A stretch of DNA of 64,000 nucleotides from Pseudoalteromonas sp. N1230-9 (GTDB lineage: Bacteria; Pseudomonadota; Gammaproteobacteria; Enterobacterales; Alteromonadaceae): positions 1,986,001-2,050,000 of the forward strand of contig NZ_CP090419.1 of the NCBI RefSeq assembly GCF_032716425.1, written 5' to 3'. The position numbers and the translations under genes were made by a program. The notes beneath the pieces were generated by a model, which saw nothing but the letters and a program-made list of their open reading frames with translations, made no database searches and was not told where the DNA came from. Positions 9,046 through 18,542 of this stretch are shown one piece after another (positions within the stretch are counted from its first letter, which is position 1; each line of letters begins with the position of its first letter).

Positions 9046-11035
9046 AGATGGCTTAAGCTTAAAAACTCAAGTATATAGCTTGATCATTTTAATTTCTGTT
9101 ACATCATTTTTTGTACGTGTTTTTACTGACGTAGATACCACCCGTCATTACCTGCAAACACAAATGGCCAGCCACGCTCAGGATACAGCAACTAGTTTGG
9201 GGCTTTCCATATCACCTTATTTAGAAGATGATAACATAATGATTGCAGAAACTATGGCGACCGCTATTTTTGATTCTGGCTATTACAATGAAATAAAATT
9301 TACTGATATGCAAAATAACGTCGTATTTCAGTTACAAAATCCGAAACGTGTTGAGTCCATTCCTAGTTGGTTCATTAATCTCTTTGAATTGAGTGCCCCA
9401 ACGATGCATTCTGAAATCAATAGCGGCTGGATAATAGCAGGTACACTGGATGTTTCTAGCCACACCGGCCAATCATACTTGACCTTGTGGCAACACATGT
9501 TGCGTAGTCTATACAGTTCATTCTTATTGCTTGCAGCATCCTTAGCTGTGGCATTTTTAATTTTACGCGCTGTGTTCAAGCCTTTAAAAGCAGTGGAAAA
9601 TCAAGCTAAATTAGTCACTCGTAAGCGCTTTACTCTTAATGAAGAAATACCTGTTGCACGTGAATTACGTACCGTGACTCAAGCTATTAACAACATGGTG
9701 AAGAACTTACAGAGTACTTTTGACTCATTAACCAAACAAACTCAAACGCTCACAGAACAAGTATACATAGACTCAATAACTGGACTTGGTAACCGCAAGT
9801 CATTTGAAAATTACTTTCACTCAGTCGTAAATAATATTTCGGATGACTCACCCATAACGGCAATGATGCTTACCCTTCCCTCATTAAACAACATAAACCA
9901 AGTAGTGAGTTATCAAGATGGTGACCAACACGTTATTGATGCTGCTGAATTGCTCACACAGTCTGCTAGCGAACTACCGAATTCATCAGTATTTAGACTG
10001 AACGGTGGAACTTTTATACTATTGGCTCCTTACGATTCTGTGTTTTTAAATAAAGTGCGTCTGGAACTTAATGATAAGCTAAGCCAAAAAGAAAATAGCT
10101 TGCACATCAACGGTTACGCAAACTTAGCACTCGTTGCTATCGAAAAAGGGGCGAGTATTGGTGAAGTCTTGTCATTACTGGATACTGGCTGCACAACTGG
10201 CGAAGATAATAATATAAGTTGTAGTGATAAAAGGTCACTATTTAGCGTTAATCAATGGCGCACCCTAATCAAGTCAATTATAAATGCAGGGGAAGTAAGC
10301 TTTTCTATTCAACCGGTAAAAAAAGCAAACAAAGCTAATTCACAGTGTTATTTTGAAGTTTTTGCACATTTCACTCACGAGGGCGAAAAAGTAAATAATG
10401 CACACTTGTTTGCCATGGCTGAAAAGTTAAACTTAACCGAAGAGCTCGATAAAAAAATTATACTGAACTTTGTCAACATTAAAGAACGATACCCAGATGA
10501 GGTATTTGCATTAAACATTAGCAAGACTTCGTTGTACTCAACAAGCTTTATAGAATGGTTAACTTTGTTCTCCCAAGCGAAACCCGTTATTAAAACTAAC
10601 TTACTGTTTGAGCTTCATGAAATAAGCTTGCTTTATAATGTGCACGTAGCCTCTTTACATATAGATGCTATAAAAGAGCTGGGCATTGGGGTATGTATCG
10701 AGCATTTTGGCACAAGTTTGACCTCATTCAAGTATTTGCAAGGTCTTGATATAGAATATGTTAAAATCGATGGCAGCTATATTCAAGATTTAGTAACTAA
10801 CCCACAAAGTCAGTTTTATATCCAGACTGTTAATAATATTTGCCATGGTTTTGGTATTAAAGTTTTAGCTTGTTTAGTTGAAAAAGCGGATACTTTAGAA
10901 ATGCTTGAAAACTTAGGATGTGATGGTTTACAGGGTAATTTGATACTGCCTCCATCAAAAATTATTAAATCTAATAATAATGGCGTGAATAAAGAGTTTA
11001 CTTTTTGCGCCGATGCGTTAAAATTTTGCAATTAG
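9029..11035 (+). CDS. lapD: LapD-type inner-membrane c-di-GMP receptor with degenerate GGDEF and EAL domains
   Basis: ATG 9029 was chosen because it has an AAAGGA site and removes an unlikely 18-residue extension; it gives 668 residues. Layout: membrane helix at about 13-32, LapD_MoxY-type periplasmic domain, second helix at about 162-185, HAMP-like linker, GGDEF-like domain at about 245-400 and EAL-like domain at about 410-655. The cyclase signature is replaced by NGGTF (325-329) and the EAL motif by EVF (443-445), so neither synthesis nor hydrolysis is expected. LapD proteins bind c-di-GMP in the EAL fold and sequester LapG through the periplasmic domain. Coupling with lapG supports this strongly. 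Confidence 0.9.
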   Translation: MSRIFKDGLSLKTQVYSLIILISVTSFFVRVFTDVDTTRHYLQTQMASHAQDTATSLGLSISPYLEDDNIMIAETMATAIFDSGYYNEIKFTDMQNNVVFQLQNPKRVESIPSWFINLFELSAPTMHSEINSGWIIAGTLDVSSHTGQSYLTLWQHMLRSLYSSFLLLAASLAVAFLILRAVFKPLKAVENQAKLVTRKRFTLNEEIPVARELRTVTQAINNMVKNLQSTFDSLTKQTQTLTEQVYIDSITGLGNRKSFENYFHSVVNNISDDSPITAMMLTLPSLNNINQVVSYQDGDQHVIDAAELLTQSASELPNSSVFRLNGGTFILLAPYDSVFLNKVRLELNDKLSQKENSLHINGYANLALVAIEKGASIGEVLSLLDTGCTTGEDNNISCSDKRSLFSVNQWRTLIKSIINAGEVSFSIQPVKKANKANSQCYFEVFAHFTHEGEKVNNAHLFAMAEKLNLTEELDKKIILNFVNIKERYPDEVFALNISKTSLYSTSFIEWLTLFSQAKPVIKTNLLFELHEISLLYNVHVASLHIDAIKELGIGVCIEHFGTSLTSFKYLQGLDIEYVKIDGSYIQDLVTNPQSQFYIQTVNNICHGFGIKVLACLVEKADTLEMLENLGCDGLQGNLILPPSKIIKSNNNGVNKEFTFCADALKFCN

Positions 11036-11056
11036 TACTCAACCAAGGGACGAGAA

Positions 11057-11602
11057 ATGAAAAAATTAATTTTTGCTAGCTTAGTCGCTAGCGCAACTGC
11101 TATCACAGCCCTTCCAACCTACGCACAAACGGACAACGATGCTGTAGTTCAAGAAGTTAGCACAAATAACATTATCGACGTTCTTAATAACGCAACAGCA
11201 GAAACCTCTTCGGAGCAATTACGTGAAGATTTAGTTGAAGCGATTAGACGTATTTGTAAAAACAAGGAAGAGATTAAATTAGACGACAAACTGTTTAAAG
11301 GTGCTTGTGGTTCTGCAGATATGGATGCAATGGTTGCTACGGTTGTTGCAAACTTTGGTGTTGACAGCCCACTGATCTCTGACTTTTTAGCAGCACTTTC
11401 TGATGCAGGTTTTGATAGTGATGCAATCACTCTTTCTGCAATCACCGCTGGTATTGATCCGACTGTCGCATCAGAAGCAACAGCAGCGGGACCTGGTGCC
11501 GGCCCTGCACCTTCACCGGTAGTTAGCTTACCAACTCTTCCTACACCTCCAGGTGCTGGTGGTACAGGTGGTGATGCTGGTATCTCTGAAGTAGAGAATT
11601 AA
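11057..11602 (+). CDS. Unrecognised exported protein with acidic helical domain and Pro/Gly-rich tail
   Basis: This 181-residue protein belongs to no family I recognise. A clear signal peptide (MKKLIFASLVASATAITALPTYAQ) gives a secreted or periplasmic product. The mature part is acidic and Ala/Asp-rich. It has one cysteine pair (RRICKNKEE and KGACGSAD) that could form a disulfide, and helix-like repeats around FLAALSDAGFDSDAITL. From about residue 155 a Pro/Gly/Ala linker (AGPGAGPAPSP, TPPGAGGTGG) leads to the C-terminus. A GGGACGAG-type ribosome site precedes the ATG, 21 bases after lapD, and a strong terminator follows. Cotranscription suggests a surface or adhesion role, but that is inference. 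Confidence 0.75.
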   Translation: MKKLIFASLVASATAITALPTYAQTDNDAVVQEVSTNNIIDVLNNATAETSSEQLREDLVEAIRRICKNKEEIKLDDKLFKGACGSADMDAMVATVVANFGVDSPLISDFLAALSDAGFDSDAITLSAITAGIDPTVASEATAAGPGAGPAPSPVVSLPTLPTPPGAGGTGGDAGISEVEN

Positions 11603-11623
11603 TCTGCACTTTTAGTCTATGTA

Positions 11624-11650
11624 AACGCAGCCAATCGGCTGCGTTTTTAT
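11624..11650 (+). terminator. Rho-independent terminator after the lapG-lapD-exported-protein operon
   Basis: AACGCAGCC (11624-11632) and GGCTGCGTT (11637-11645) form a perfect 9-bp stem with a 4-base loop, followed by a T-rich tract. The start of the next gene lies inside or just after the T tract. Confidence 0.85.
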
Positions 11651-11666
11651 TTTGTTTGAGTTTATT

Positions 11667-12977
11667 TTGAATCGTTTTATTTTCTTCTTTATTTGTTTAA
11701 TCTTATTTTTACTTCCTCTACCTTTGGGTAGTTATAGACCTTGGGCAGTCTTAGCTATAGGCATTTTAATCTGTTTTAATTTTCTTACTCACCTTGCTAA
11801 CAGTGCTTTAAATAGTGACCAAGCGCTATTCCCTCCTCGCTATAGTTGGCCTATATTGGCAAGTTTGAGCCTCGTCATTCTAGTATGCTTTGCTCAACTG
11901 TTAAGCATTAGCATTGATCCATTTCAAACTAAACAGATGTTATTAAAAAGTACATTTCTACTCATGCTAAGCTGGTTAATATTTACTTATTGCAATAGTA
12001 CACAGAAGATTAAGGCGTTAATTTACACTGTTATTTTCGCCGGCGTTTTTCAAGCCTTGTATGCTACTTACTTAAACTTATCACCAGATTTAGTGAGTCC
12101 CCTTTTTGGATATAAACACACAGATCGCGCCATTGGCACATTTACTTATTCTAATTTTTTAGCTAATTACTTAGCCCTGTGTTTATGCTTAGGTATAGGT
12201 TTATTAGTTAGCGAGTTAAAGCGTACAAAGAACGACTATAAGCTCTCTTTTAAACAAAAATTACGTGCACTTGCAGAAGTGTCCCTGAGTTCTAAAATAA
12301 TCTTACGTGTATCTTTAATTATCATTATAGTAGCGCTCATTTTAACTCGTAGCCGGATGGGTAATTCAGCATTTTTTATTGCTCTTGTAGTCGTTAGCTT
12401 ATTGGCATTATTTTTTTATAAGCAAAAACCAAAAGCATTTAAGCCACTTATCATCAGTTTTTTTATAATTGATTTAATTGTAGTTGGGGCGATTTTTGAT
12501 GTAGAAAAAGTCAAGCAACGCATAAGTGAAACCAGCTTACAATCTGAAACACGTGATGAAGTAGTTCGCGATTCAGTGCCACTTATTTTAGATAAACCAT
12601 TGCTTGGCTCTGGCGGTGGTACATTCTATACGGCGTTTCCTGCATACCAATCTCAGCCTTACTCTGGATACTACGACAACGCCCATAACGATTACGTACA
12701 GTTTGCAGTTGAGCTAGGCATACCTACTACATTATTGTTAGGAGTTCTTGTTTTGTATTGCTTGTGGTTATGCATCAATACGATGCGAACTCGCAAAACA
12801 GCATTGTATCAAGGCGTTGCTTTTGGCTGTGCTACAGCTATTGTCGCAATGATGCTACACTCATCAGTCGACTACTCACTGCAAGCTGGTGCAAACTCAA
12901 TCATGTTCATAGTTATTTTATGTTTGGCTATATTAACTAATCAATTGCCTGCACCGAAGCGAGTAAGAAAAAAGTAG
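11667..12977 (+). CDS. O-antigen ligase / Wzy_C family membrane protein
   Basis: The protein has about 436 residues and at least ten hydrophobic segments. The Wzy_C features are visible: LTRSRMGN before a membrane pair, then a large periplasmic loop with DSVPLILDKPLLGSGGGT and AHNDYVQFAVELG. These are typical of WaaL/PglL/Wzy proteins, which move glycans from undecaprenyl pyrophosphate to lipid A-core, protein or a growing chain. No ATG start exists: the frame offers TTG at 11652 (within the terminator T tract) and TTG at 11667, which has a weak GAG upstream and is preferred here. It stands alone, separate from the polysaccharide cluster. Confidence 0.75.
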   Translation: MNRFIFFFICLILFLLPLPLGSYRPWAVLAIGILICFNFLTHLANSALNSDQALFPPRYSWPILASLSLVILVCFAQLLSISIDPFQTKQMLLKSTFLLMLSWLIFTYCNSTQKIKALIYTVIFAGVFQALYATYLNLSPDLVSPLFGYKHTDRAIGTFTYSNFLANYLALCLCLGIGLLVSELKRTKNDYKLSFKQKLRALAEVSLSSKIILRVSLIIIIVALILTRSRMGNSAFFIALVVVSLLALFFYKQKPKAFKPLIISFFIIDLIVVGAIFDVEKVKQRISETSLQSETRDEVVRDSVPLILDKPLLGSGGGTFYTAFPAYQSQPYSGYYDNAHNDYVQFAVELGIPTTLLLGVLVLYCLWLCINTMRTRKTALYQGVAFGCATAIVAMMLHSSVDYSLQAGANSIMFIVILCLAILTNQLPAPKRVRKK

Positions 12978-13040
12978 AAAGGTTATAATCGATATCAATT
13001 CGCTAAAATTTGCTGAGTTGATAGAACTCGCTCACTTAAA

Positions 13041-14894
13041 TTACTGCTCTTCTAAATCAAACTCTGTGATGCGATTATCAGCATGAATGAGCTCGTAGCG
13101 TTTTAATAAACCACTGTCGAGCTCAATTAAGCTGATTGCCGCATCACTCACCAAGTACTTTTGGCCTTCTCCTTTCGTTTTGTGTTTATCAACTTCCATT
13201 TGCCAACGCTTAGTAAAAAAGTTAAGTGGGCTTTTTGGCGCGTAGAGAATTGAATCTAGTTTATCTAACACATTGATAAGCTTTCGAGGAAACTCATTTT
13301 TAATGCCACTAGCAGTGAGCTGCCAAATACGGTTTTTATGTTTACCAAAGCGTTTTTGCACAGAGAAACAAAAGGAGTAATGTACATCACCAGAAAGAAT
13401 CAAGGTTTCTTTTGGCGTATCTTCACGACGGAATGTATCCAACAACTTTTTGGCCGAGCCCTCATGGGCCATCCAATTTTCTACATCGACAAGTAAAGGC
13501 TGACCACAAAAATTAAAAATCGCTTGGATTGCTTCAATTGATTTAACACCAAACACTGGGGCTGGGGAAACAATAATCACTTTATCGTGAGATAATAAGC
13601 TTTCTTCCAATTCCGTAAGCCTCTCCCAATCAAGTAATCCTGAAGGTTCATTGAAGTTTTGCTCATTGCGCCAACGGTGAGTTCGGGTATCCAGTACCAC
13701 CACTTTGGGTATGGTATTAAGTTCGTAGTGCCAATGATTAAAATCTAAAATGTGCTTATCGAATCCCTTAAAATCCCATAGATTAGTTGAAAAACTTCGC
13801 TTAAATGCAGGCAAAAGCTCAAATGTTTTGTCACCGGCATCATTACCAATCCCTTGCATTAGCCAGTAACTAATTAAGCCATTATTTACAATACGCTTAC
13901 TAGCTGGGTGCTGATAGATAGCTTGCTCCCACCCTGCTGTTAAATTCCAATCATCAGTGACATCGTGGTCATCAAACATCATTAATGTTGACACATTCGC
14001 AAATAATCTTTCAACACTACGCAGGCCTTGTGCGAATCCAACCAGCGCTTCTTTTTCAAGTTTAAATAAATTAGCGTATTTAGGGGGCAATGCAGGACAT
14101 TCGATTGCGTCAAATTCAATTAACTGCCAAGTAACCGCACTAAAGTTTAGTAGATAAAGCGCTATAAACTCTTGAAAATGAATTAAGTGATTCTCAGCTT
14201 TTAAGCTTGAAAAATGCGGTTCGTCTTTTTTAAGCCAATAACCAACACCAAATTTGCTTCGTTTTTGCCAAGGCACCTTAGGTAAGTTTAAATGGCGCTG
14301 GTAAAGTTGCTGCTCGAACCCTGTTGGTAAATCTAAATCAAGCTCAGCCTCTTCAAACAGGCCAAATAAACTAATCACTTTTTCAATCGCGAGTAGCATG
14401 GGCCCTGCTACGTCATCCGCGTATATTTGGTCGCCAGATAACAGTAATAAGTCAGCACCTGCATTAAGCGACTGACGCTGGTCATTTTGCCAATTATCTG
14501 CAGCAACGAGACTGTCTTTTGCGGGGTGATGAGGGTTACGACACGAGCCATGAAGAATTCTATCGAGCCTATTAGGGATCACAAATGCAGGAGATTCCGC
14601 ACGTTCATAGCAATATGCTGACAAATCAAGGCAATTTTCTTTATCATGCAATATGTAGTAGATCAGTGAGTCAACCGCAAATTCGCCACTGGCAGGCATT
14701 ACATTGATAAAATTTAAATAAATGTTTTGCCCAAGTTGGATAGACTCAAAGTTTGAGAAGGTTTCAACACCTGTGAACTCAATTCGGTATTGGCAAGGCG
14801 TGGTAGTAACAAACTGAAAGCACACTCGCCCTGCATCTGCACGGCGTACCATTGGCCCCATAATTAGCTGAGGTAAGTTCGATACGCCGCTCAC
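13041..14894 (-). CDS. PhoD-like metallophosphatase (alkaline phosphatase D family)
   Basis: The 617-residue protein carries the PhoD_2-type metallophosphoesterase motifs: HGSCRNPHH at about 111-119, SGDQIYADD at about 153-161, MMFDDHDVTDDWN in the middle, and SGDVHYSF near residue 500. These supply the Asp/His/Asn metal ligands. No signal peptide or Tat RR motif is seen, so it is probably cytoplasmic, unlike the secreted PhoD of Bacillus. The substrate is unknown. It lies two bases downstream of tatD on the same strand and is likely cotranscribed with it. Confidence 0.8.
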   Translation of the reverse strand: MSGVSNLPQLIMGPMVRRADAGRVCFQFVTTTPCQYRIEFTGVETFSNFESIQLGQNIYLNFINVMPASGEFAVDSLIYYILHDKENCLDLSAYCYERAESPAFVIPNRLDRILHGSCRNPHHPAKDSLVAADNWQNDQRQSLNAGADLLLLSGDQIYADDVAGPMLLAIEKVISLFGLFEEAELDLDLPTGFEQQLYQRHLNLPKVPWQKRSKFGVGYWLKKDEPHFSSLKAENHLIHFQEFIALYLLNFSAVTWQLIEFDAIECPALPPKYANLFKLEKEALVGFAQGLRSVERLFANVSTLMMFDDHDVTDDWNLTAGWEQAIYQHPASKRIVNNGLISYWLMQGIGNDAGDKTFELLPAFKRSFSTNLWDFKGFDKHILDFNHWHYELNTIPKVVVLDTRTHRWRNEQNFNEPSGLLDWERLTELEESLLSHDKVIIVSPAPVFGVKSIEAIQAIFNFCGQPLLVDVENWMAHEGSAKKLLDTFRREDTPKETLILSGDVHYSFCFSVQKRFGKHKNRIWQLTASGIKNEFPRKLINVLDKLDSILYAPKSPLNFFTKRWQMEVDKHKTKGEGQKYLVSDAAISLIELDSGLLKRYELIHADNRITEFDLEEQ

Positions 14895-14896
14895 TA

Positions 14897-15676
14897 TTAT
14901 GCCCTTTTAGCTTGCTTAAACAACGAGTAAAAGTTATTGGTTGTTGCTTCGGCTAACTCGTTGAAACTAAGCCCCTTCAGTTCAGAAATATAATAAGCAA
15001 CATCTTCAACGTAGGCAGGTTGATTTGTTTTACCACGATATGGGACAGGCGCCAAATAAGGAGAATCTGTTTCTATTAATAAACGGTCAAGCGGAATTTG
15101 CTTAACAACATCTTTTAACTCAACTGCATTTTTAAACGTAACAATACCTGAAATTGAAATATAAAAGCCCATATCAATGGCTTTTTTGGCCATATCCCAA
15201 TTTTCGGTAAAGCAGTGTAATACCCCCCCGCATTTCTCTGCGTTGTGTGAACGCATTAAGTTGATGGTGTCTTCTCGAGCATCTCGGGTATGAATAATAA
15301 GCGGTTTATTAAGCTCATTAGCAACTTCAATGTGGCCAACAAAACTTTCTTGTTGAACAATATGTGTATCTTTTGAGTAGTAATAATCAAGCCCTGTTTC
15401 GCCAATCGCAACCACTTTGTCGTGACTGGCAAGGTTGATCAGTGTTTGCTTATCAAGCGCATCCTTTTGATCTAGCGGGTGTACCCCACAAGATGCTGAT
15501 ACATCAGGGTAATTTTTGATTTTATCCAACATGCTTGGAAACTGATCTAATGTAACGCTAACACAAAGAAAATGCTCAACTTTTTTCGCCCGTGCATTTT
15601 CTAACACTTGGTCTAAATTAAGGTCGAGTTTATCGAAATCAAGGCGGTCTAAATGACAATGTGAATCTACAATCAT
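14897..15676 (-). CDS. ycfH: TatD-family metal-dependent hydrolase (YcfH)
   Basis: TatD proteins are metal-dependent nucleases with TIM-barrel folds. The 259-residue protein shows every signature: DSHCHLD at the start, GETGLDYYY at about 92-100, LIIHTRDA at about 126-133, CFTE, and LIETDSPYLAPVPYRGK at about 197-213. It lies directly after pilZ and holB, the same order as in E. coli (holB-ycfH), which supports the YcfH subtype. Its role is probably DNA quality control. Confidence 0.9.
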   Translation of the reverse strand: MIVDSHCHLDRLDFDKLDLNLDQVLENARAKKVEHFLCVSVTLDQFPSMLDKIKNYPDVSASCGVHPLDQKDALDKQTLINLASHDKVVAIGETGLDYYYSKDTHIVQQESFVGHIEVANELNKPLIIHTRDAREDTINLMRSHNAEKCGGVLHCFTENWDMAKKAIDMGFYISISGIVTFKNAVELKDVVKQIPLDRLLIETDSPYLAPVPYRGKTNQPAYVEDVAYYISELKGLSFNELAEATTNNFYSLFKQAKRA

Positions 15677-15689
15677 GGTACAACTTTTA

Positions 15690-16016
15690 TTACATGGTAT
15701 AGGTCGGATTGCCTGAGTTTAACATAGTCCCAAGTAGTTTTTCGATTTTAGCATTCAAATTGGTTTTATCATCAATAAAGCTTACACCGATACCTGGTGG
15801 ATTAGAGCTCTGAGCCCCTTGAGGTGTAATCCATGTAACCTTACCTGTAATTACATCATCTTCAAGTGCATCAGGTAATGTTACTTTTAATGCTAATGAA
15901 TGCCCCATTTCAAAACGCATATTCGTGCGAACAAATAAACCACCGTTTTTTAAGTAAGGCATATAACAGCGATATAGCTCGTCTAAGTCTTCAATATCTA
16001 CTAGTAATTCTTGCAC
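15690..16016 (-). CDS. pilZ: PilZ-domain protein (type IV pilus PilZ)
   Basis: The 108-residue single-domain protein sits between holB and tatD, the usual place of the original pilZ in pseudomonads and Alteromonadales. It contains the PilZ core (NGGLFVRTN, then VTLPDALEDDVITGKVTWITP, and GIGVSF) but lacks the N-terminal RxxxR motif that binds c-di-GMP. This fits the founding PilZ, which works with PilB and FimX in pilus assembly rather than as a nucleotide sensor. It is likely part of the tmk-holB operon. Confidence 0.85.
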   Translation of the reverse strand: MQELLVDIEDLDELYRCYMPYLKNGGLFVRTNMRFEMGHSLALKVTLPDALEDDVITGKVTWITPQGAQSSNPPGIGVSFIDDKTNLNAKIEKLLGTMLNSGNPTYTM

Positions 16017-16024
16017 ACTATGTC

Positions 16025-16918
16025 CTAATTTTGGCTCTCACGTAAAGTCAACGCTAATTGTGAAATGGCAAGTGACATATTTAAGCCAAGCACATGAGAA
16101 CTATTGTAAAGAAACTCAGAAAGTGCAGTTTGTGCTTTTTGATAGCTAAAAAAGTCCATACCTAATACTAATTGCGTTTTAAGGTGTTCAGTTAAAAACA
16201 GAGCAAATACATTAACAAGACTATGATCTTTATTTAATATATCGACTAACGTGCTGAAATTATGGCTGTCTTTTATCTCAGTTGCAAATTTATAAAGTAA
16301 GTCAACAGAGCCTAACTGATGCTCTTTATGCCACTGCTCCACTAAAAGCGGTTGACTAGCAAATAATGCTAACCAAGAGTAATTAGGAATACTTAAAGAG
16401 GCTAACCATTGTGTCGTAATTGAACTATCAACTTTGACTTCATGCACAGCACAGCGACTTAGAATAGTCGCGGGCAATAAAGCTGTTTGCTCACAGGTTA
16501 AAAGCAAATAACGGTTTAAGCTTGGCTCTTCAAGTGTTTTTAATAAGGCATTCGCTGCCGCAGTGGTCATTTTATGACATTGTTCAAGAACAACTACTTT
16601 GTTGCCATTTTGTGCCGCGGAATGATTAATAAAGTGAGTGATATCGCGAATTTCATCAACACCAATTGTTTGTCCATCAACTCTCACAATTCGCTTATCT
16701 GGATGCGTTCCTGCTTGATTAAGCTGACAACTTTTACAATGACCACACGCTCTTAATTGCACAGGTGAAGCACATAGCAGACCATCGGCGAGTGAATCGA
16801 CTAAATGTTGTTTACCCACCCCTTTATCACCATTAAACAGCTGTGCATGATGAAAACGCTGCTGCGAAAAGCTATGGGCTAATTGCTGATAAAGACTTTC
16901 AAGCCATGGCAAAGGCAT
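16025..16918 (-). CDS. holB: DNA polymerase III delta' subunit
   Basis: This is the clamp-loader subunit of the replicative polymerase. The 297-residue AAA+ protein has a modified P-loop (NGDKGVGKQHL), a four-cysteine zinc module (CASPVQLRACGHCKSC), and LLKTLEEP followed by the SRC sensor region (ATILSRCAV). The altered P-loop is typical for delta', which does not hydrolyse ATP. It begins one base after the end of tmk, so the two are translationally coupled. Confidence 0.93.
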   Translation of the reverse strand: MPLPWLESLYQQLAHSFSQQRFHHAQLFNGDKGVGKQHLVDSLADGLLCASPVQLRACGHCKSCQLNQAGTHPDKRIVRVDGQTIGVDEIRDITHFINHSAAQNGNKVVVLEQCHKMTTAAANALLKTLEEPSLNRYLLLTCEQTALLPATILSRCAVHEVKVDSSITTQWLASLSIPNYSWLALFASQPLLVEQWHKEHQLGSVDLLYKFATEIKDSHNFSTLVDILNKDHSLVNVFALFLTEHLKTQLVLGMDFFSYQKAQTALSEFLYNSSHVLGLNMSLAISQLALTLRESQN

Positions 16919-16919
16919 A

Positions 16920-17546
16920 TTAGTTTAATCCAGCAAAAAAGTTGTCAAGTACAGTAATTATTGCCGCATGCACCTTGGGCATTGTTTGGTTTGCATCCAC
17001 TGTTTTGATACTACTGTCAGTTTTAGCAATTTCAAGGTAGCGTGCGCGAGTGCGCTCAAAAAAGCCTAGCGCCTCTTGTTCAATACGGTCAAGTTCACCA
17101 CGGCCTTTGGCACGAGCAAGACCGACAACAGGGTCAATATCTAAATAAATGGTCAAATCTGGTTTTAACCCTTTTAATACCATATCAGCTAAAAATGATA
17201 ACTTAGTTTGCTCAATGCCACGACCACCGCCTTGGTAGGCTTGTGATGAAAGATCATGGCGATCGCCTAAAACCCATGTGCCTTTCTCAAGGGCAGGATT
17301 AATCACATTTTCAACTAACTGAGAACGTGCAGCGTACATAATCAATAACTCAGTTTCACCCGTTACTTGTTCTGTGTGATCTTGCTTAACAATATTGCGA
17401 AGTTCTTCAGCCATTGGTGTGCCACCAGGCTCACGCACATTCATAAAATCGACTTGTTTGTTCTCTAAATAAGCTTGGCATACGGCTATTGCCGTTGATT
17501 TTCCAGCACCTTCGAGGCCTTCAATCACTATAAATTTCGCTGTCAT
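16920..17546 (-). CDS. tmk: Thymidylate kinase
   Basis: Tmk phosphorylates dTMP to dTDP. The 208-residue protein has the P-loop GLEGAGKST (9-17), the DRH motif in [16 protein letters not shown] near residue 96, and a GRGELDRIE lid region at about 148-156. It lies in the conserved mltG-tmk-holB order, with holB starting one base after its stop codon. Confidence 0.96.
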   Translation of the reverse strand: MTAKFIVIEGLEGAGKSTAIAVCQAYLENKQVDFMNVREPGGTPMAEELRNIVKQDHTEQVTGETELLIMYAARSQLVENVINPALEKGTWVLGDRHDLSSQAYQGGGRGIEQTKLSFLADMVLKGLKPDLTIYLDIDPVVGLARAKGRGELDRIEQEALGFFERTRARYLEIAKTDSSIKTVDANQTMPKVHAAIITVLDNFFAGLN

Positions 17547-17561
17547 ATGACTCTATTCTGG

Positions 17562-18542
17562 TTATTTGTTCAACTGGTACTGCTGCACAGCACGGTTATG
17601 CTCTTGTAATGTCTTCGAAAATTGATGGCTACCATCCCCTTTCGATACAAAATATACATACTCAGACTCAGGTGGGTTGACCGCTGCAAGCAAAGCTGCT
17701 CGAGATGGCATTGCAATCGGTGTTGGCGGTAGTCCTTTAATTTTGTATGTATTATACGGCGTGTAAGTAGTTAGATCTTTGCGCTTAATATCTCCGTCGA
17801 AATTAGCACCTATACCATAAATCACGGTTGGATCAGTTTGCAGTCGCATATTGCTTTTCAAACGATTAGTAAACACCGCTGAAATCATGGGTCGCTCGCT
17901 TGCAAGGCCTGTTTCTTTTTCAATAATAGAAGCAAGAATCAACGCTTCATAGGGCGAATTTAATACTAAATCTTGCGCTCGATTTTGCCACGCTGTATCT
18001 AATTCTTGCTGCATTTTACTGTATGCACGTTTTAATAAGCCGCTGGCGCTATCTTCACTATGGTAATGATAGGTGTCAGGAAATAACCAGCCTTCTAAAT
18101 TTTCTTGTGTGTTACTTATCTGCGTCGCTAAATTTTCTGTATCTAAATCTTGGGTTAAATAGGCTTGCTTTTGGATATTGGCAACGACGTCACGAAGTGG
18201 CTGACCTTCAATAATGGTGAAGCTAAAGCTTACTTGTGCGCCTTGATTGATGCGGCGAATATTATCAATAACAGCGCTTGTATCCAGTTCATAAAGACCC
18301 GCTTTTAAATCAGTAAGCGTAGGATCTAATTTAGCGAGTACTTGAAACTTAAAGCAGCTATCAACCCAGTGATTTGTTTGCCATGCTTGGCAAAGCTGAT
18401 TAAAGCCAGTGCCACGCTCTACTTTGAATAAAGTATTGTCTTCAACTTTTAACGGCATTTTCAATGCTGATTGAAGTTGTTGATAACCAATACCACAACA
18501 TAGCAATGCTAATAATAGCACGCTAACAATGACTTTAATCAC
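17562..18542 (-). CDS. mltG: Endolytic murein transglycosylase
   Basis: MltG cuts nascent glycan strands and sets peptidoglycan chain length. The 326-residue protein has an N-terminal membrane anchor (VIVSVLLLALLCCGIGY), a LysM-like region, and the YceG catalytic domain. The key glutamate is in ASIIEKETGLASERP (about 207-221), followed by VFTNRLKSNMRLQTDPTVIY and LPPTPIAMP. Its ATG overlaps the end of pabC by 4 bp. Confidence 0.94.
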   Translation of the reverse strand: MIKVIVSVLLLALLCCGIGYQQLQSALKMPLKVEDNTLFKVERGTGFNQLCQAWQTNHWVDSCFKFQVLAKLDPTLTDLKAGLYELDTSAVIDNIRRINQGAQVSFSFTIIEGQPLRDVVANIQKQAYLTQDLDTENLATQISNTQENLEGWLFPDTYHYHSEDSASGLLKRAYSKMQQELDTAWQNRAQDLVLNSPYEALILASIIEKETGLASERPMISAVFTNRLKSNMRLQTDPTVIYGIGANFDGDIKRKDLTTYTPYNTYKIKGLPPTPIAMPSRAALLAAVNPPESEYVYFVSKGDGSHQFSKTLQEHNRAVQQYQLNK

